This document shows positions 52,089-61,971 of a DNA stretch of 64,000 nt, in pieces. Within the stretch, counting starts at the first letter, position 1, and the number at the start of each line of letters is the position of its first letter. This DNA is from Streptomyces alfalfae (GTDB taxonomy: Bacteria; Actinomycetota; Actinomycetes; Streptomycetales; Streptomycetaceae), in NCBI RefSeq assembly GCF_004127445.1, contig NZ_QEXM01000051.1, forward strand, positions 248,001 to 312,000. Reading direction: 5' to 3'. Made by a program: the position numbers and the translations under genes. The notes below the pieces were generated by a model. It saw only the letters and a program-made list of their open reading frames with translations, ran no database searches and was not told where the DNA came from.

Positions 52089-52562
52089 ATGACCCTCAGT
52101 ACCCGCAGCCTCGCCACCGCGCCGATCATGGTCCTCAACGGTCCGAACCTGAACCTCCTCGGGCGCCGTCAGCCCGAGATCTACGGCACCGACACCCTCG
52201 CGGACGTCGAGGCCCTGTGCGCCGAGGCGGCCGCGGCGCACGGCGGCAGCGTGGACCTGCGGCAGAGCAACCACGAGGGCGAGCTGGTCGACTGGATCCA
52301 CGAGGCGCGCGAGCACCACGCGGGGATCGTCATCAACCCGGCGGCCTACTCCCACACCTCGGTGGCGATCCTGGACGCGCTCAACACCTGCGACGGCCTG
52401 CCCGTGGTGGAGGTGCACATCTCCAACATCCACCAGCGGGAGGCCTTCCGGCACCACAGCTATGTGTCGCAGCGCGCCGACGGGGTCATCGCGGGCTGCG
52501 GTGTCCAGGGGTACGTGTTCGCGGTGCAGCGGGTGGCGGCGCTGGTCTCCGCGAAGGCGTGA
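52089..52562 (+). CDS. aroQ: Type II 3-dehydroquinate dehydratase
   Basis: The 157-aa enzyme has VLNGPNLNLLGRRQPEIYGT with catalytic Arg and Tyr32, RQSNHEGELVDWIHEAR, VINPAAYSHTSVAILDAL and VVEVHISNIHQREAFRHHS with the catalytic His. It dehydrates 3-dehydroquinate in the shikimate pathway. Length and motifs are fully typical. Confidence 0.96.
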   Translation: MTLSTRSLATAPIMVLNGPNLNLLGRRQPEIYGTDTLADVEALCAEAAAAHGGSVDLRQSNHEGELVDWIHEAREHHAGIVINPAAYSHTSVAILDALNTCDGLPVVEVHISNIHQREAFRHHSYVSQRADGVIAGCGVQGYVFAVQRVAALVSAKA

Positions 52563-52596
52563 GGCCCGCCTCCGGGGTCACCGGCGCCGCCTCGGC

Positions 52597-53262
52597 TCAC
52601 CAGCCGCGGGCGCGCCACTCGCCGAGGTGCGGCCGCTCGGCGCCCAGGGTCGTGTCGCTGCCGTGGCCCGGGTAGACCCAGGTCTCGTCGGACAGCGTCC
52701 CGAAGATCTTCGTCTCGACGTCGCCGAGGAGGCTCGCGAAGGCCGCGGGGTCGTTCCGGGTGTTGCCGACGCCGCCGGGGAAGAGGCAGTCGCCGGTGAA
52801 GACGTGCGCGTGGCCGTGCGGGTCGTCGTAGACCAGCGCGATCGAGCCCGGCGTGTGGCCCACCAGGTGGCGGGCGGTGAGCTCGACCCGGCCCACACGG
52901 ATCGTGTCGCCGTCGTCGACGGGGACGTCCGTCGGCACCGGGATGCCCTCGGCGTCCGCGCGGCCCGCGTACGTCCGCGCGCCGGTCGCCGCGACGACGG
53001 CGGCCAGCGCCTGCCAGTGGTCGCCGTGCTGGTGCGTGGTGACGACGGACGCGATGCCGTCGTCGCCGATGAGGGTCAGCAACGTCTCGGCGTCGTTCGC
53101 CGCGTCGATCAGGAGCTGCTCGCCGGTGGCCCGGCAGCGCAGCAGATAGGCGTTGTTGTCCATCGGCCCGACCGCGACCTTCGAGATCATGAGGTCCGGC
53201 AGCTCGTGCACATCCGCGGGTCCGCCGACCTTCACCGCTCCGCTGTACGTCATGTGCGTCAC
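52597..53262 (-). CDS. MBL-fold metallo-hydrolase
   Basis: The 221-aa protein has the metallo-beta-lactamase/glyoxalase II fold with TTHQHGDHWQAL (HxHxDH), HLVGHTPGSIALVYDD, FTGDCLFPGGVGNT and VYPGHGSDTTLG. It should bind two metals and hydrolyse a thioester or similar substrate. It begins 1 bp after the stop of the mycothiol-type enzyme gene, so a shared thiol substrate is plausible. GTG 53262 and ATG 53253 are both possible starts. Confidence 0.85.
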   Translation of the reverse strand: MTHMTYSGAVKVGGPADVHELPDLMISKVAVGPMDNNAYLLRCRATGEQLLIDAANDAETLLTLIGDDGIASVVTTHQHGDHWQALAAVVAATGARTYAGRADAEGIPVPTDVPVDDGDTIRVGRVELTARHLVGHTPGSIALVYDDPHGHAHVFTGDCLFPGGVGNTRNDPAAFASLLGDVETKIFGTLSDETWVYPGHGSDTTLGAERPHLGEWRARGW

Positions 53263-53263
53263 C

Positions 53264-53947
53264 CTATAGCGGCGGAAGGGAGGGCAGGAGGCCCCCTTCG
53301 GCCGTCAGGGCGGAGCCGTCACGGCGGCCGGCGAGCCAGCCGACCAGGTCCGGCGCGGCGCCCGAGACGGTGACCTCCGGTTCCCCCGCCCTGCCCGTGC
53401 TCCACGCGTGCGTGCCGTCCGTGACGCGGGTGGGCGGCACGTCGGAGTTCCCCGAGAAGCGCGCGGTGAGGAAGGCGGTCTCGCGCCGCACGAACTCCGT
53501 CGGCAGGTCTTCGAGCTCGTACCCGATGCCGAGGTCCACGTGGTGCAGCTCCACCTCCACCCAGCGGCGGAACGGGACCCGGGAGGCCGAGTCGGTGACG
53601 CCGTTGCGCAGGGTGATGGTGCGGGACCAGTCGGCGGGGAGCGCGGCCTGCGCCTCGAAGCGGGCCATGGACTCGCGGACGTCGTCGAGCTGCTCCGCGA
53701 GCGGCCGCGGGGCGTCGCGCTCGATGTCGCTGTCGCGCTGCCGCGCGCTCTCGTACATGGGCCGTTCGGCCAGGACGTTGACCAGGGCGTCCGCGTTCCG
53801 TGCCAGATGGGCGAGGACGTGGCCGCGGGTCCAGCCGGGGAGCCGTGACGGCTCGGCGATCGAATCGTTGTTCAGTTTCGACGCTGCGCTGAGCAGCCGG
53901 TCGGTCGCGTCACGTACAGACGCCAGGTCGCGCACATGATCAATCAT
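53264..53947 (-). CDS. Maleylpyruvate isomerase-family (mycothiol-dependent-type) protein
   Basis: The 227-aa protein has the DinB/MDMPI four-helix domain: LSAASKLNNDSIAEPSRLPGWTRGHVLAHLARNADALVNVL, then RRWVEVELHHVDLGIGYELEDLP. The metal-ligand histidines of the family are recognisable in GHVLAHL and VELHHVDLG. The C-terminal MDMPI_C-like part contains SGAAPDLVGWLAGRRDG. Family members use mycothiol in isomerase or transferase reactions. The gene is divergent from uvrA. Confidence 0.85.
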   Translation of the reverse strand: MIDHVRDLASVRDATDRLLSAASKLNNDSIAEPSRLPGWTRGHVLAHLARNADALVNVLAERPMYESARQRDSDIERDAPRPLAEQLDDVRESMARFEAQAALPADWSRTITLRNGVTDSASRVPFRRWVEVELHHVDLGIGYELEDLPTEFVRRETAFLTARFSGNSDVPPTRVTDGTHAWSTGRAGEPEVTVSGAAPDLVGWLAGRRDGSALTAEGGLLPSLPPL

Positions 53948-54097
53948 GCGCCCGACGATAGCTGGGTCACACGTTCGGGTGAAGGCTCCTGGATACAGCG
54001 CTAATCGAATGTACGTGCTATATGGTCGAGGGCGGCATCGGGCATTCTTCACGGTCCCGGTTTGTTGTGTACGTGGAACCAGGGAAGCAGCCCGGCG

Positions 54098-54120
54098 TTG
54101 TCAGTGGCTCGCCCTACTCT
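54098..54120 (+). promoter_or_regulatory. RecA-NDp/PafBC-type DNA-damage promoter of uvrA
   Basis: TTGTCAGTG (54098-54106), 8 bp (GCTCGCCC), TACTCT (54115-54120): an exact match to tTGTCRGTG-N8-TAnnnT. Unlike uvrB, uvrC and ogt it would leave a leader of about 48 nt with an AAGAAAGG ribosome site. Confidence 0.85.
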
Positions 54121-54174
54121 GTGAAAGACGGGGTTCAGCCCCTGTCACTTCTCTCAAGAAAGGTGCGGACCGGC

Positions 54175-57234
<3,060 letters not shown>

Positions 57235-57248
57235 GGCCGAGAAAAGCG

Positions 57249-57287
57249 GCGCCCCGCTCCCACGGTGCACTCCGGGGAGCGGGGCGC
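57249..57287 (+). terminator. uvrA terminator
   Basis: GCGCCCCGCTCCC (57249-57261) and GGGAGCGGGGCGC (57275-57287) form a perfect 13-bp stem 15 bp after the uvrA stop. There is no U-tract. Confidence 0.8.
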
Positions 57288-57346
57288 TCCGCGTTCTCTC
57301 GTCCGGCGGCCCCGGCCGCGGTCGGCCGGGCCCTCTGCCGGTACGC

Positions 57347-57584
57347 ATGGAACGTGAGGGCCCCCTGCGCGCCGGACGTGCGGGCCTCGTCACCACCGTG
57401 GTGCTCTCCCGCTCCGCCGTGCGGAACGCCGTCGACGGGCCCACCGCCCGTGCCCTCGCAGACGCCTTCCGCGCCGTGCGGAGCCTTCGACGCCGACTCC
57501 GGGGCCGCCGGCGCCGTGCACCGGGGCGAGGGCGGCGCCTGCCGGGCGGGCGCGGACCTCAAGGCCTTCGCCACCCCCGACGGG
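57347..57584 (+). pseudogene. Enoyl-CoA hydratase/crotonase remnant
   Basis: Frame one gives LVTTVVLSRSAVRNAVDGPT then ARALADAFRA up to 57475. The frame shifted by one resumes at 57486 with FDADSGAAGAVHRGEGG and ends AGADLKAFATPDG. Together these match the N-terminal part of crotonases, where VVLxRPxxRNAVDG and GADLK are hallmarks. Ten bases (57476-57485) between the halves would account for the frameshift. The sequence then stops at the pfkB-type gene, so two thirds of the enzyme is missing. Confidence 0.7.
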
Positions 57585-58511
57585 TCAGCCGAGCTCCCTC
57601 GCGTACGGTGGCTCCGCGCCGGCCCGTGAGCAGGTGATCGCCGCCGCGCGGGCCGCGAAGCGCAGGACGGCCTCCCAGCCCCCCGCGTCCAGCCCGCGCA
57701 GGGCGTCCGCCGAGAGCGCGTCCCGTTCCGCGAGGCCGTGCAGGAGCGCCGCGTTGACCGTGTCGCCCGCGCCGATCGTGTCCACCACGTCGACCCGCTC
57801 GCCGGGCACGCGCAGCTCCGAGCCGTCCCGGGTGTACAGGGAGAGGCCGTCGCCGCCGCGCGTGACGACCACGGCCGCAGGCCCGTGGGACAGCCACTCG
57901 TGCGGGGTGCCGCCCAGCCAGTCGGCGTCCTCCTGCGACAGCTTGAGCAGGGTGACCGAGGGCAGCCAGCTCGTGAAGCGCGCGCGGTAGGCGTCGGCGT
58001 CGGGGATGAGCGCGGCGCGCACATTGGGGTCGAGCGCGGTGAAGACCCCGCTCGCCGCCGCGCGCCGCAGCAGCTCCTCGTACGCGCTCGCGCCCGGTTC
58101 GAGGACCAGTGAGCAGGTGCCGAACGACATGGCCCGCACGCCGTCGGGGAGCCGCGCGGGGGCGGTGAACAGCCGGTCGGCCGTGCCCTCGACGTAGAAG
58201 GAGTACCCGGCGGAGCCGTCCTCGCCGATCGAGGCGACGGCGAGCGTCGTCGGCTCGGGGCCGCGCTGCACATACGCGAGTCCGACCCCGGCCGCCCGCA
58301 GCCCGTCGAGCAGCGCCTCGCCGAAGGTGTCCCGCGAGACGCGGGAGCAGAACGCCACGGGTGAGCCGAGGCGGCCGAGCGCCACCGCCGTGTTGTACGG
58401 GCCGCCGCCGAGGCGCGGCGCGAGGTCGGGCAGGGCGGCGCGGCCGTCGGGGGCGCGGCCCGCCTCTTGCGGCACGAGGTCGATCAGGGCCTCTCCGGCG
58501 ACGACGATCAC
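57585..58511 (-). CDS. PfkB-family sugar kinase (fructokinase-like)
   Basis: The 308-aa kinase has the PfkB signatures: MIVVAGEALIDLVPQ, LGGGPYNTAVALGRLGSPVAF (signature 1), ALDPNVRAALI, VVVTRGGDGLSLYT and DTIGAGDTVNAALL with the catalytic Asp (signature 2). It phosphorylates a carbohydrate such as fructose; exact substrate is open. GGAAGGAACC precedes ATG 58511. Its 3' end adjoins the crotonase remnant. Confidence 0.88.
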   Translation of the reverse strand: MIVVAGEALIDLVPQEAGRAPDGRAALPDLAPRLGGGPYNTAVALGRLGSPVAFCSRVSRDTFGEALLDGLRAAGVGLAYVQRGPEPTTLAVASIGEDGSAGYSFYVEGTADRLFTAPARLPDGVRAMSFGTCSLVLEPGASAYEELLRRAAASGVFTALDPNVRAALIPDADAYRARFTSWLPSVTLLKLSQEDADWLGGTPHEWLSHGPAAVVVTRGGDGLSLYTRDGSELRVPGERVDVVDTIGAGDTVNAALLHGLAERDALSADALRGLDAGGWEAVLRFAARAAAITCSRAGAEPPYARELG

Positions 58512-58712
58512 GGGCGGTTCCTTCCGGGCGCTGCCTTGGCTGGGCTCGGGCGGCGCGGCACGCGAGCCCGGCGTTGCGCACAGGCTAGGCGGTGCGCGGC
58601 CCCGCGACGGCAGGCGGGCAGCATTCGGTCACGCCCGCGCCCGACCCGGTCGCGGCCTCCCGCACCGGTATGGTCTGATCCGTCACCGATGCCCCTGACC
58701 AGTGGAGACGCC

Positions 58713-59135
58713 ATGTCCGGCACGCCCCCCGCCCGCCGCACCGTGCTGCGGGCCGCCGCACTCGCCCCGGCCGTCGGGCTCGGGCTCACCGCCTGCTCGT
58801 CCGGTGAGGGCGGGTCGAATCGCTCGGCGCCGACCGCTCCGGTGGACCTGGGCGCGTCGGACGACGTGAAGGTGGGCGGCTCGAAGCTGTACACGGACCA
58901 GCGCGTGGTCGTCAGCCGGATCTCCGAGGACGAGTACAAGGCGTACAGCTCGATCTGCACGCACGCGCGGTGCCCGATCAACAAGCTGGAGGGGCACAAG
59001 CTGATCTGCCAGTGCCACGGCAGCCAGTTCGACGCCACCAACGGCAAGGTGCTGCACGAGCCCGCCGTCAGCCCGCTGCCCGAGCTGTCGGTGAAGGTGG
59101 AGAACGGCAAGCTCGTCGCGGGCCCGGAGGCCTAG
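58713..59135 (+). CDS. Tat-type Rieske [2Fe-2S] lipoprotein
   Basis: The 140-aa protein begins with ARRTVLRAAALAPAVGLG, a twin-arginine signal, followed by a lipobox LTAC (Cys near 28), so it is probably exported folded and lipid-anchored. The Rieske cluster ligands are in CTHARCPI and CQCHGSQFD. It ends with a typical PLPELSVKVENGKLV strand. It would transfer electrons at the outer face of the membrane; partner unknown. Confidence 0.88.
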   Translation: MSGTPPARRTVLRAAALAPAVGLGLTACSSGEGGSNRSAPTAPVDLGASDDVKVGGSKLYTDQRVVVSRISEDEYKAYSSICTHARCPINKLEGHKLICQCHGSQFDATNGKVLHEPAVSPLPELSVKVENGKLVAGPEA

Positions 59136-59154
59136 CCTCCGCCGAACGCCCCAA

Positions 59155-60138
59155 CTACTCCCAGTCCCAGGCGATTCCGAGCAGCCCCGCCCGCACCTGC
59201 GGTTCCACCAGGTGCACCGACCGGTGGCTGCCGCTCAGCGTCAGTTCCTGCCGGCCGCCGCGCGGGGCGGCGGCCGAGTGCTGGGTGAAGCGGTGGCAGC
59301 GTACGGGCAGGGCCCGGTCGTCGAAGCGGATCTGCAGCGCGTACTGCCCGCCCGCGAAGGGGAAGCCCCGGACGTACTCGGCGGCCGGGCCCGCCGTGCC
59401 GTCCTCGAAGCCGTAGCCGAACAGATGCGTGTCGCCCGCCCGCAGCCGCGTGTCGAAGAGCAGCTCCGTGACGAGGACGCCCGTGTCCTGGTGCCAGCGC
59501 ACCCGGCCCGTGCGGCAGTTCTCCAGGGCGCGCACGCGCACCCGGTCGGGGGCGCAGCCCGGGTCGCCGTGGTAGATGGCCACGTAGCGGTCGACGCCGT
59601 CCCGGTGGGCGCGCACGATGTGCTGCGACTCCCGCCCCGTCATCTCGCGGTGCGCGCCGATCCGCACCCGCTCGTGGTGCCCGATGGTGTGCAGCCCGCC
59701 GTCCGAGGGGCAGCCCAGCTCGGTGAGGAGCGTGCGCAGCACGTCCGACGCCTCCACCAGGGAGCGGTACGAACGGGCGGCGGGCCGTTCCCCGTCCCCG
59801 CGCTCGGCCGGCCGGGCCAGCAGCCGGATCAGTGACTCCTCGGGGAGCTGGAGTATCTCCTCCAGGGCGCGTACGGCGCGCAGCGACTCGGCGCGCCGCG
59901 GCCGGCGGGCGCCCTGCTGCCAGTAGCTCAGGCTGGTCACCCCGACGGTGACGCCCTGCTGCGCCAGATGGTGCCGTACGCGCTGCAACGGCAGCCTGCG
60001 CGCGGCGATCGCGGCGCGCAGCGCGGTGTGGAAGGGGCCGGTGCGCAAGGCGGCCGCGAGGTCCGCCGGGTCGTCGTCCGGCGTCCGTGCCGTGTCCGTC
60101 GCGGACGCGCTCTCCGCGAGCCGTGTTCCCTGCCGCAC
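59155..60138 (-). CDS. XRE-like helix-turn-helix regulator with unknown C-terminal domain
   Basis: The 327-aa protein has an N-terminal helix-turn-helix region (LRAAIAARRLPLQRVRHHLA, VGVTSLSYWQQGARRPRRAE; about 38-82) and a long C-terminal domain rich in short beta strands (HHERVRIGAHREMTGRESQH, HLFGYGFEDGTAGPAAEYVRGFPF). I cannot assign the latter to a named family. GTG 60138 follows AAGGAG. It is divergent from the secreted protease gene and may control it. Confidence 0.7.
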   Translation of the reverse strand: MRQGTRLAESASATDTARTPDDDPADLAAALRTGPFHTALRAAIAARRLPLQRVRHHLAQQGVTVGVTSLSYWQQGARRPRRAESLRAVRALEEILQLPEESLIRLLARPAERGDGERPAARSYRSLVEASDVLRTLLTELGCPSDGGLHTIGHHERVRIGAHREMTGRESQHIVRAHRDGVDRYVAIYHGDPGCAPDRVRVRALENCRTGRVRWHQDTGVLVTELLFDTRLRAGDTHLFGYGFEDGTAGPAAEYVRGFPFAGGQYALQIRFDDRALPVRCHRFTQHSAAAPRGGRQELTLSGSHRSVHLVEPQVRAGLLGIAWDWE

Positions 60139-60367
60139 ACCGGGCTCCTTCTGTGAACGTTCACACCTGCCGCCCGGGCGTTCCCGCCGGTCGGAGCGGG
60201 CCAGCAGGTCGGTGTGAGGTCTGCGTTCACATCCGTTCGCCCGCCGTTCACGGCCCAGGTGATTCCGCATTGAAGCGTGTTGACCTGCACCGGACAACAC
60301 TCGATGCTCAATCGCAGCGTCCGGACGCGCTCCTTTCGCACCTCACATCCCCACCGGGAGGAACGCG

Positions 60368-61039
60368 ATGCGCCCACCCCACAGCAGGAGCAGCAGCGGC
60401 AGACGCAGGGGCAAGATCGCCCTCGCACTCGCCGCGGCGGCCCTGTTCACCGCCCCCACGGCCACCGCCACGGCAGCCCCCGCCCCGACCCCCGTCACTT
60501 CCGTCGCCCCCGCCGCGGGCCAGGCGCGCGGCACGACGGCCGCCGACTCGTCCGCCCTGGCCGCCCGGCGCCTGAACATCACCATGCAGGCGCAGCAGAA
60601 GAGCAACTGGTGCTGGGCCGCGGGCGGCAACACCATCGCGGCCTACCTGGGCCGCAACTACAGCCAGAACCAGTTCTGCAACGCGGCCTTCGGCCGGAGC
60701 CAGAACACCGAGTGCCCCAACAACCAGGCCACCCTCGGCAACGTGCAGACCGGCCTGCGCTGGGCGGGCGTCAACCCCGGCTCGTACGTCAGCGGCTGGC
60801 TCCGCTACGCGACCGTGCAGGCCGAGGTCGACGCGGGCCGCCCGGTCGAGACCCGCATCCAGTGGTCCAACGGCGGCGGCCACATGCACGTCGTCTACGG
60901 CTACGACGACGCCAACAGCTGGGTCTACTGGGGCGACCCCTGGCCCTCCAGCGACCGATACAACTGGGCGTCGCACGCCTGGTACGTCGACAACAACACC
61001 TTCTCCTGGACCCACTCGCTCTACCGGATCGGGGCGTGA
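60368..61039 (+). CDS. Secreted papain-like cysteine protease (C39/C70-like)
   Basis: The 223-aa protein has a signal segment (KIALALAAAALFTAPTATATAA) and an Ala-rich pro-like region (about 35-65). The catalytic domain begins at LNITMQAQQKSNWCWAAGGN, with nucleophile Cys in WCWA. GGGHMHVVYGYDDANSWVYW follows, with the catalytic His and probable Asn. It resembles papain-like AvrRpt2/C39-type proteases. Three further Cys are present (about 99-120). It overlaps the next gene by GTGA, so the two products are coupled. Confidence 0.8.
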   Translation: MRPPHSRSSSGRRRGKIALALAAAALFTAPTATATAAPAPTPVTSVAPAAGQARGTTAADSSALAARRLNITMQAQQKSNWCWAAGGNTIAAYLGRNYSQNQFCNAAFGRSQNTECPNNQATLGNVQTGLRWAGVNPGSYVSGWLRYATVQAEVDAGRPVETRIQWSNGGGHMHVVYGYDDANSWVYWGDPWPSSDRYNWASHAWYVDNNTFSWTHSLYRIGA

Positions 61040-61899
61040 CCGCGATGACCCGCCACCTCCCCCGCCACCTGGGCAGGGCCGCGCTCGCCGGTTCGGCCGC
61101 CACGCTGCTGCTCGGCCTCGTGGCTCCCTCCGCCGTCGCCGACTCCGGCCCCGCCGCCCCCTCCGCGGCCTCCCGCGCCGCCGCGCACCGGGCCGCCGAG
61201 GCGCCCGGCACCCTCGACACGCTCTCCCGGTTCTTCGCCCGCGAAGGGGCGGTGAGCAGGGCCGCGGCCGACCCCCGGGTCGAGGGCAAGGCCGTGCCCG
61301 TCTACTACCTCTCCCCGGCGTTCGTCGCGGGTGAGAAGGGGGCGCCGGTCGCCCGCCTGGAGTTCCTCGCCAGCAAGGCGGTCTCCTCCGACGGCCAGGA
61401 GGCCTCCCTCTGGACCGTCGAGCGAGGCCGCTCGTGGCAGGTGGTGAACATCGCCACGGGGGACGACGAGACGCACTACGCGCGCGTGGGCGCACGGAAG
61501 CTCCCCGGAGGCACCGTCTTCCACGAGCCGCAGATCAACGCCTGGTACGTCCAGGGCGACGTGCGGGGCCACGCGCGCGTGCTGCCGCTCGACAAGGACG
61601 CGCGACGTGCCGTGGGCGCCGACGGCGCCTCGCTCGACGCCTACCGCGAGCGCGTCCACGAGGCGTACGGCGACAAGCTGCCCGGCTCGGCGTACGAGAA
61701 GTCGGGCAAGGCGGGCGGCTACGAGGAGAAGGCCGGCCGGGCGGAGAAGGCCGGCCGGGCGGACGGCCACGAGGGCGCCTCCGCGCCCTCCGGCGAGCCC
61801 ATGGCGGCGGCCTCCTCGGTCGCCGGGGCCGGGGCGCTGCTTGCGCTCGGCCTCTCGGCCGCGGCGGTCCTGCGGCGCCGGCGGCGGCAGCGCGGCTGA
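61036..61899 (+). CDS. Exported, C-terminally membrane-anchored partner of the protease
   Basis: The 287-aa product has a signal peptide (ALAGSAATLLLGLVAPSAVA) and a central region with VEGKAVPVYYLSPAFVAGEK, VARLEFLASKAVSSDGQ and INAWYVQGDVRGHARVLPLD. A Gly/Lys/Glu repeat segment (KAGGYEEKAGRAEKAGRADG) is followed by a final hydrophobic helix and RRRRRQRG. That end is a stop-transfer anchor. No family is recognised. GTG 61036 overlaps the protease stop; ATG 61045 is the alternative. Its tight coupling suggests an inhibitor, substrate or surface tether of the protease. Confidence 0.7.
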   Translation: MTAMTRHLPRHLGRAALAGSAATLLLGLVAPSAVADSGPAAPSAASRAAAHRAAEAPGTLDTLSRFFAREGAVSRAAADPRVEGKAVPVYYLSPAFVAGEKGAPVARLEFLASKAVSSDGQEASLWTVERGRSWQVVNIATGDDETHYARVGARKLPGGTVFHEPQINAWYVQGDVRGHARVLPLDKDARRAVGADGASLDAYRERVHEAYGDKLPGSAYEKSGKAGGYEEKAGRAEKAGRADGHEGASAPSGEPMAAASSVAGAGALLALGLSAAAVLRRRRRQRG

Positions 61900-61941
61900 C
61901 GGGCCTCCGGCCGCCCCCGCCCGTGGCCCGGGGCGGCCGGA

Positions 61942-61964
61942 CTGTCGGTGCCCGCAAGTAGGCT
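61942..61964 (+). promoter_or_regulatory. RecA-NDp/PafBC-type DNA-damage promoter of uvrC
   Basis: CTGTCGGTG (61942-61950), 8 bp (CCCGCAAG), TAGGCT (61959-61964) matches tTGTCRGTG-N8-TAnnnT apart from the first base. The -10 ends 7 nt before ATG 61972, predicting a leaderless mRNA. Confidence 0.75.
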
Positions 61965-61971
61965 GTCCGTC

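Noticed and set aside
54002..54025. Possible LexA (SOS) box upstream of uvrA, TCGAATGTACGTGCTA
   Set aside because: The left half fits TCGAAC loosely but the right half lacks GTTCGA. The RecA-NDp-type promoter downstream explains damage control better.
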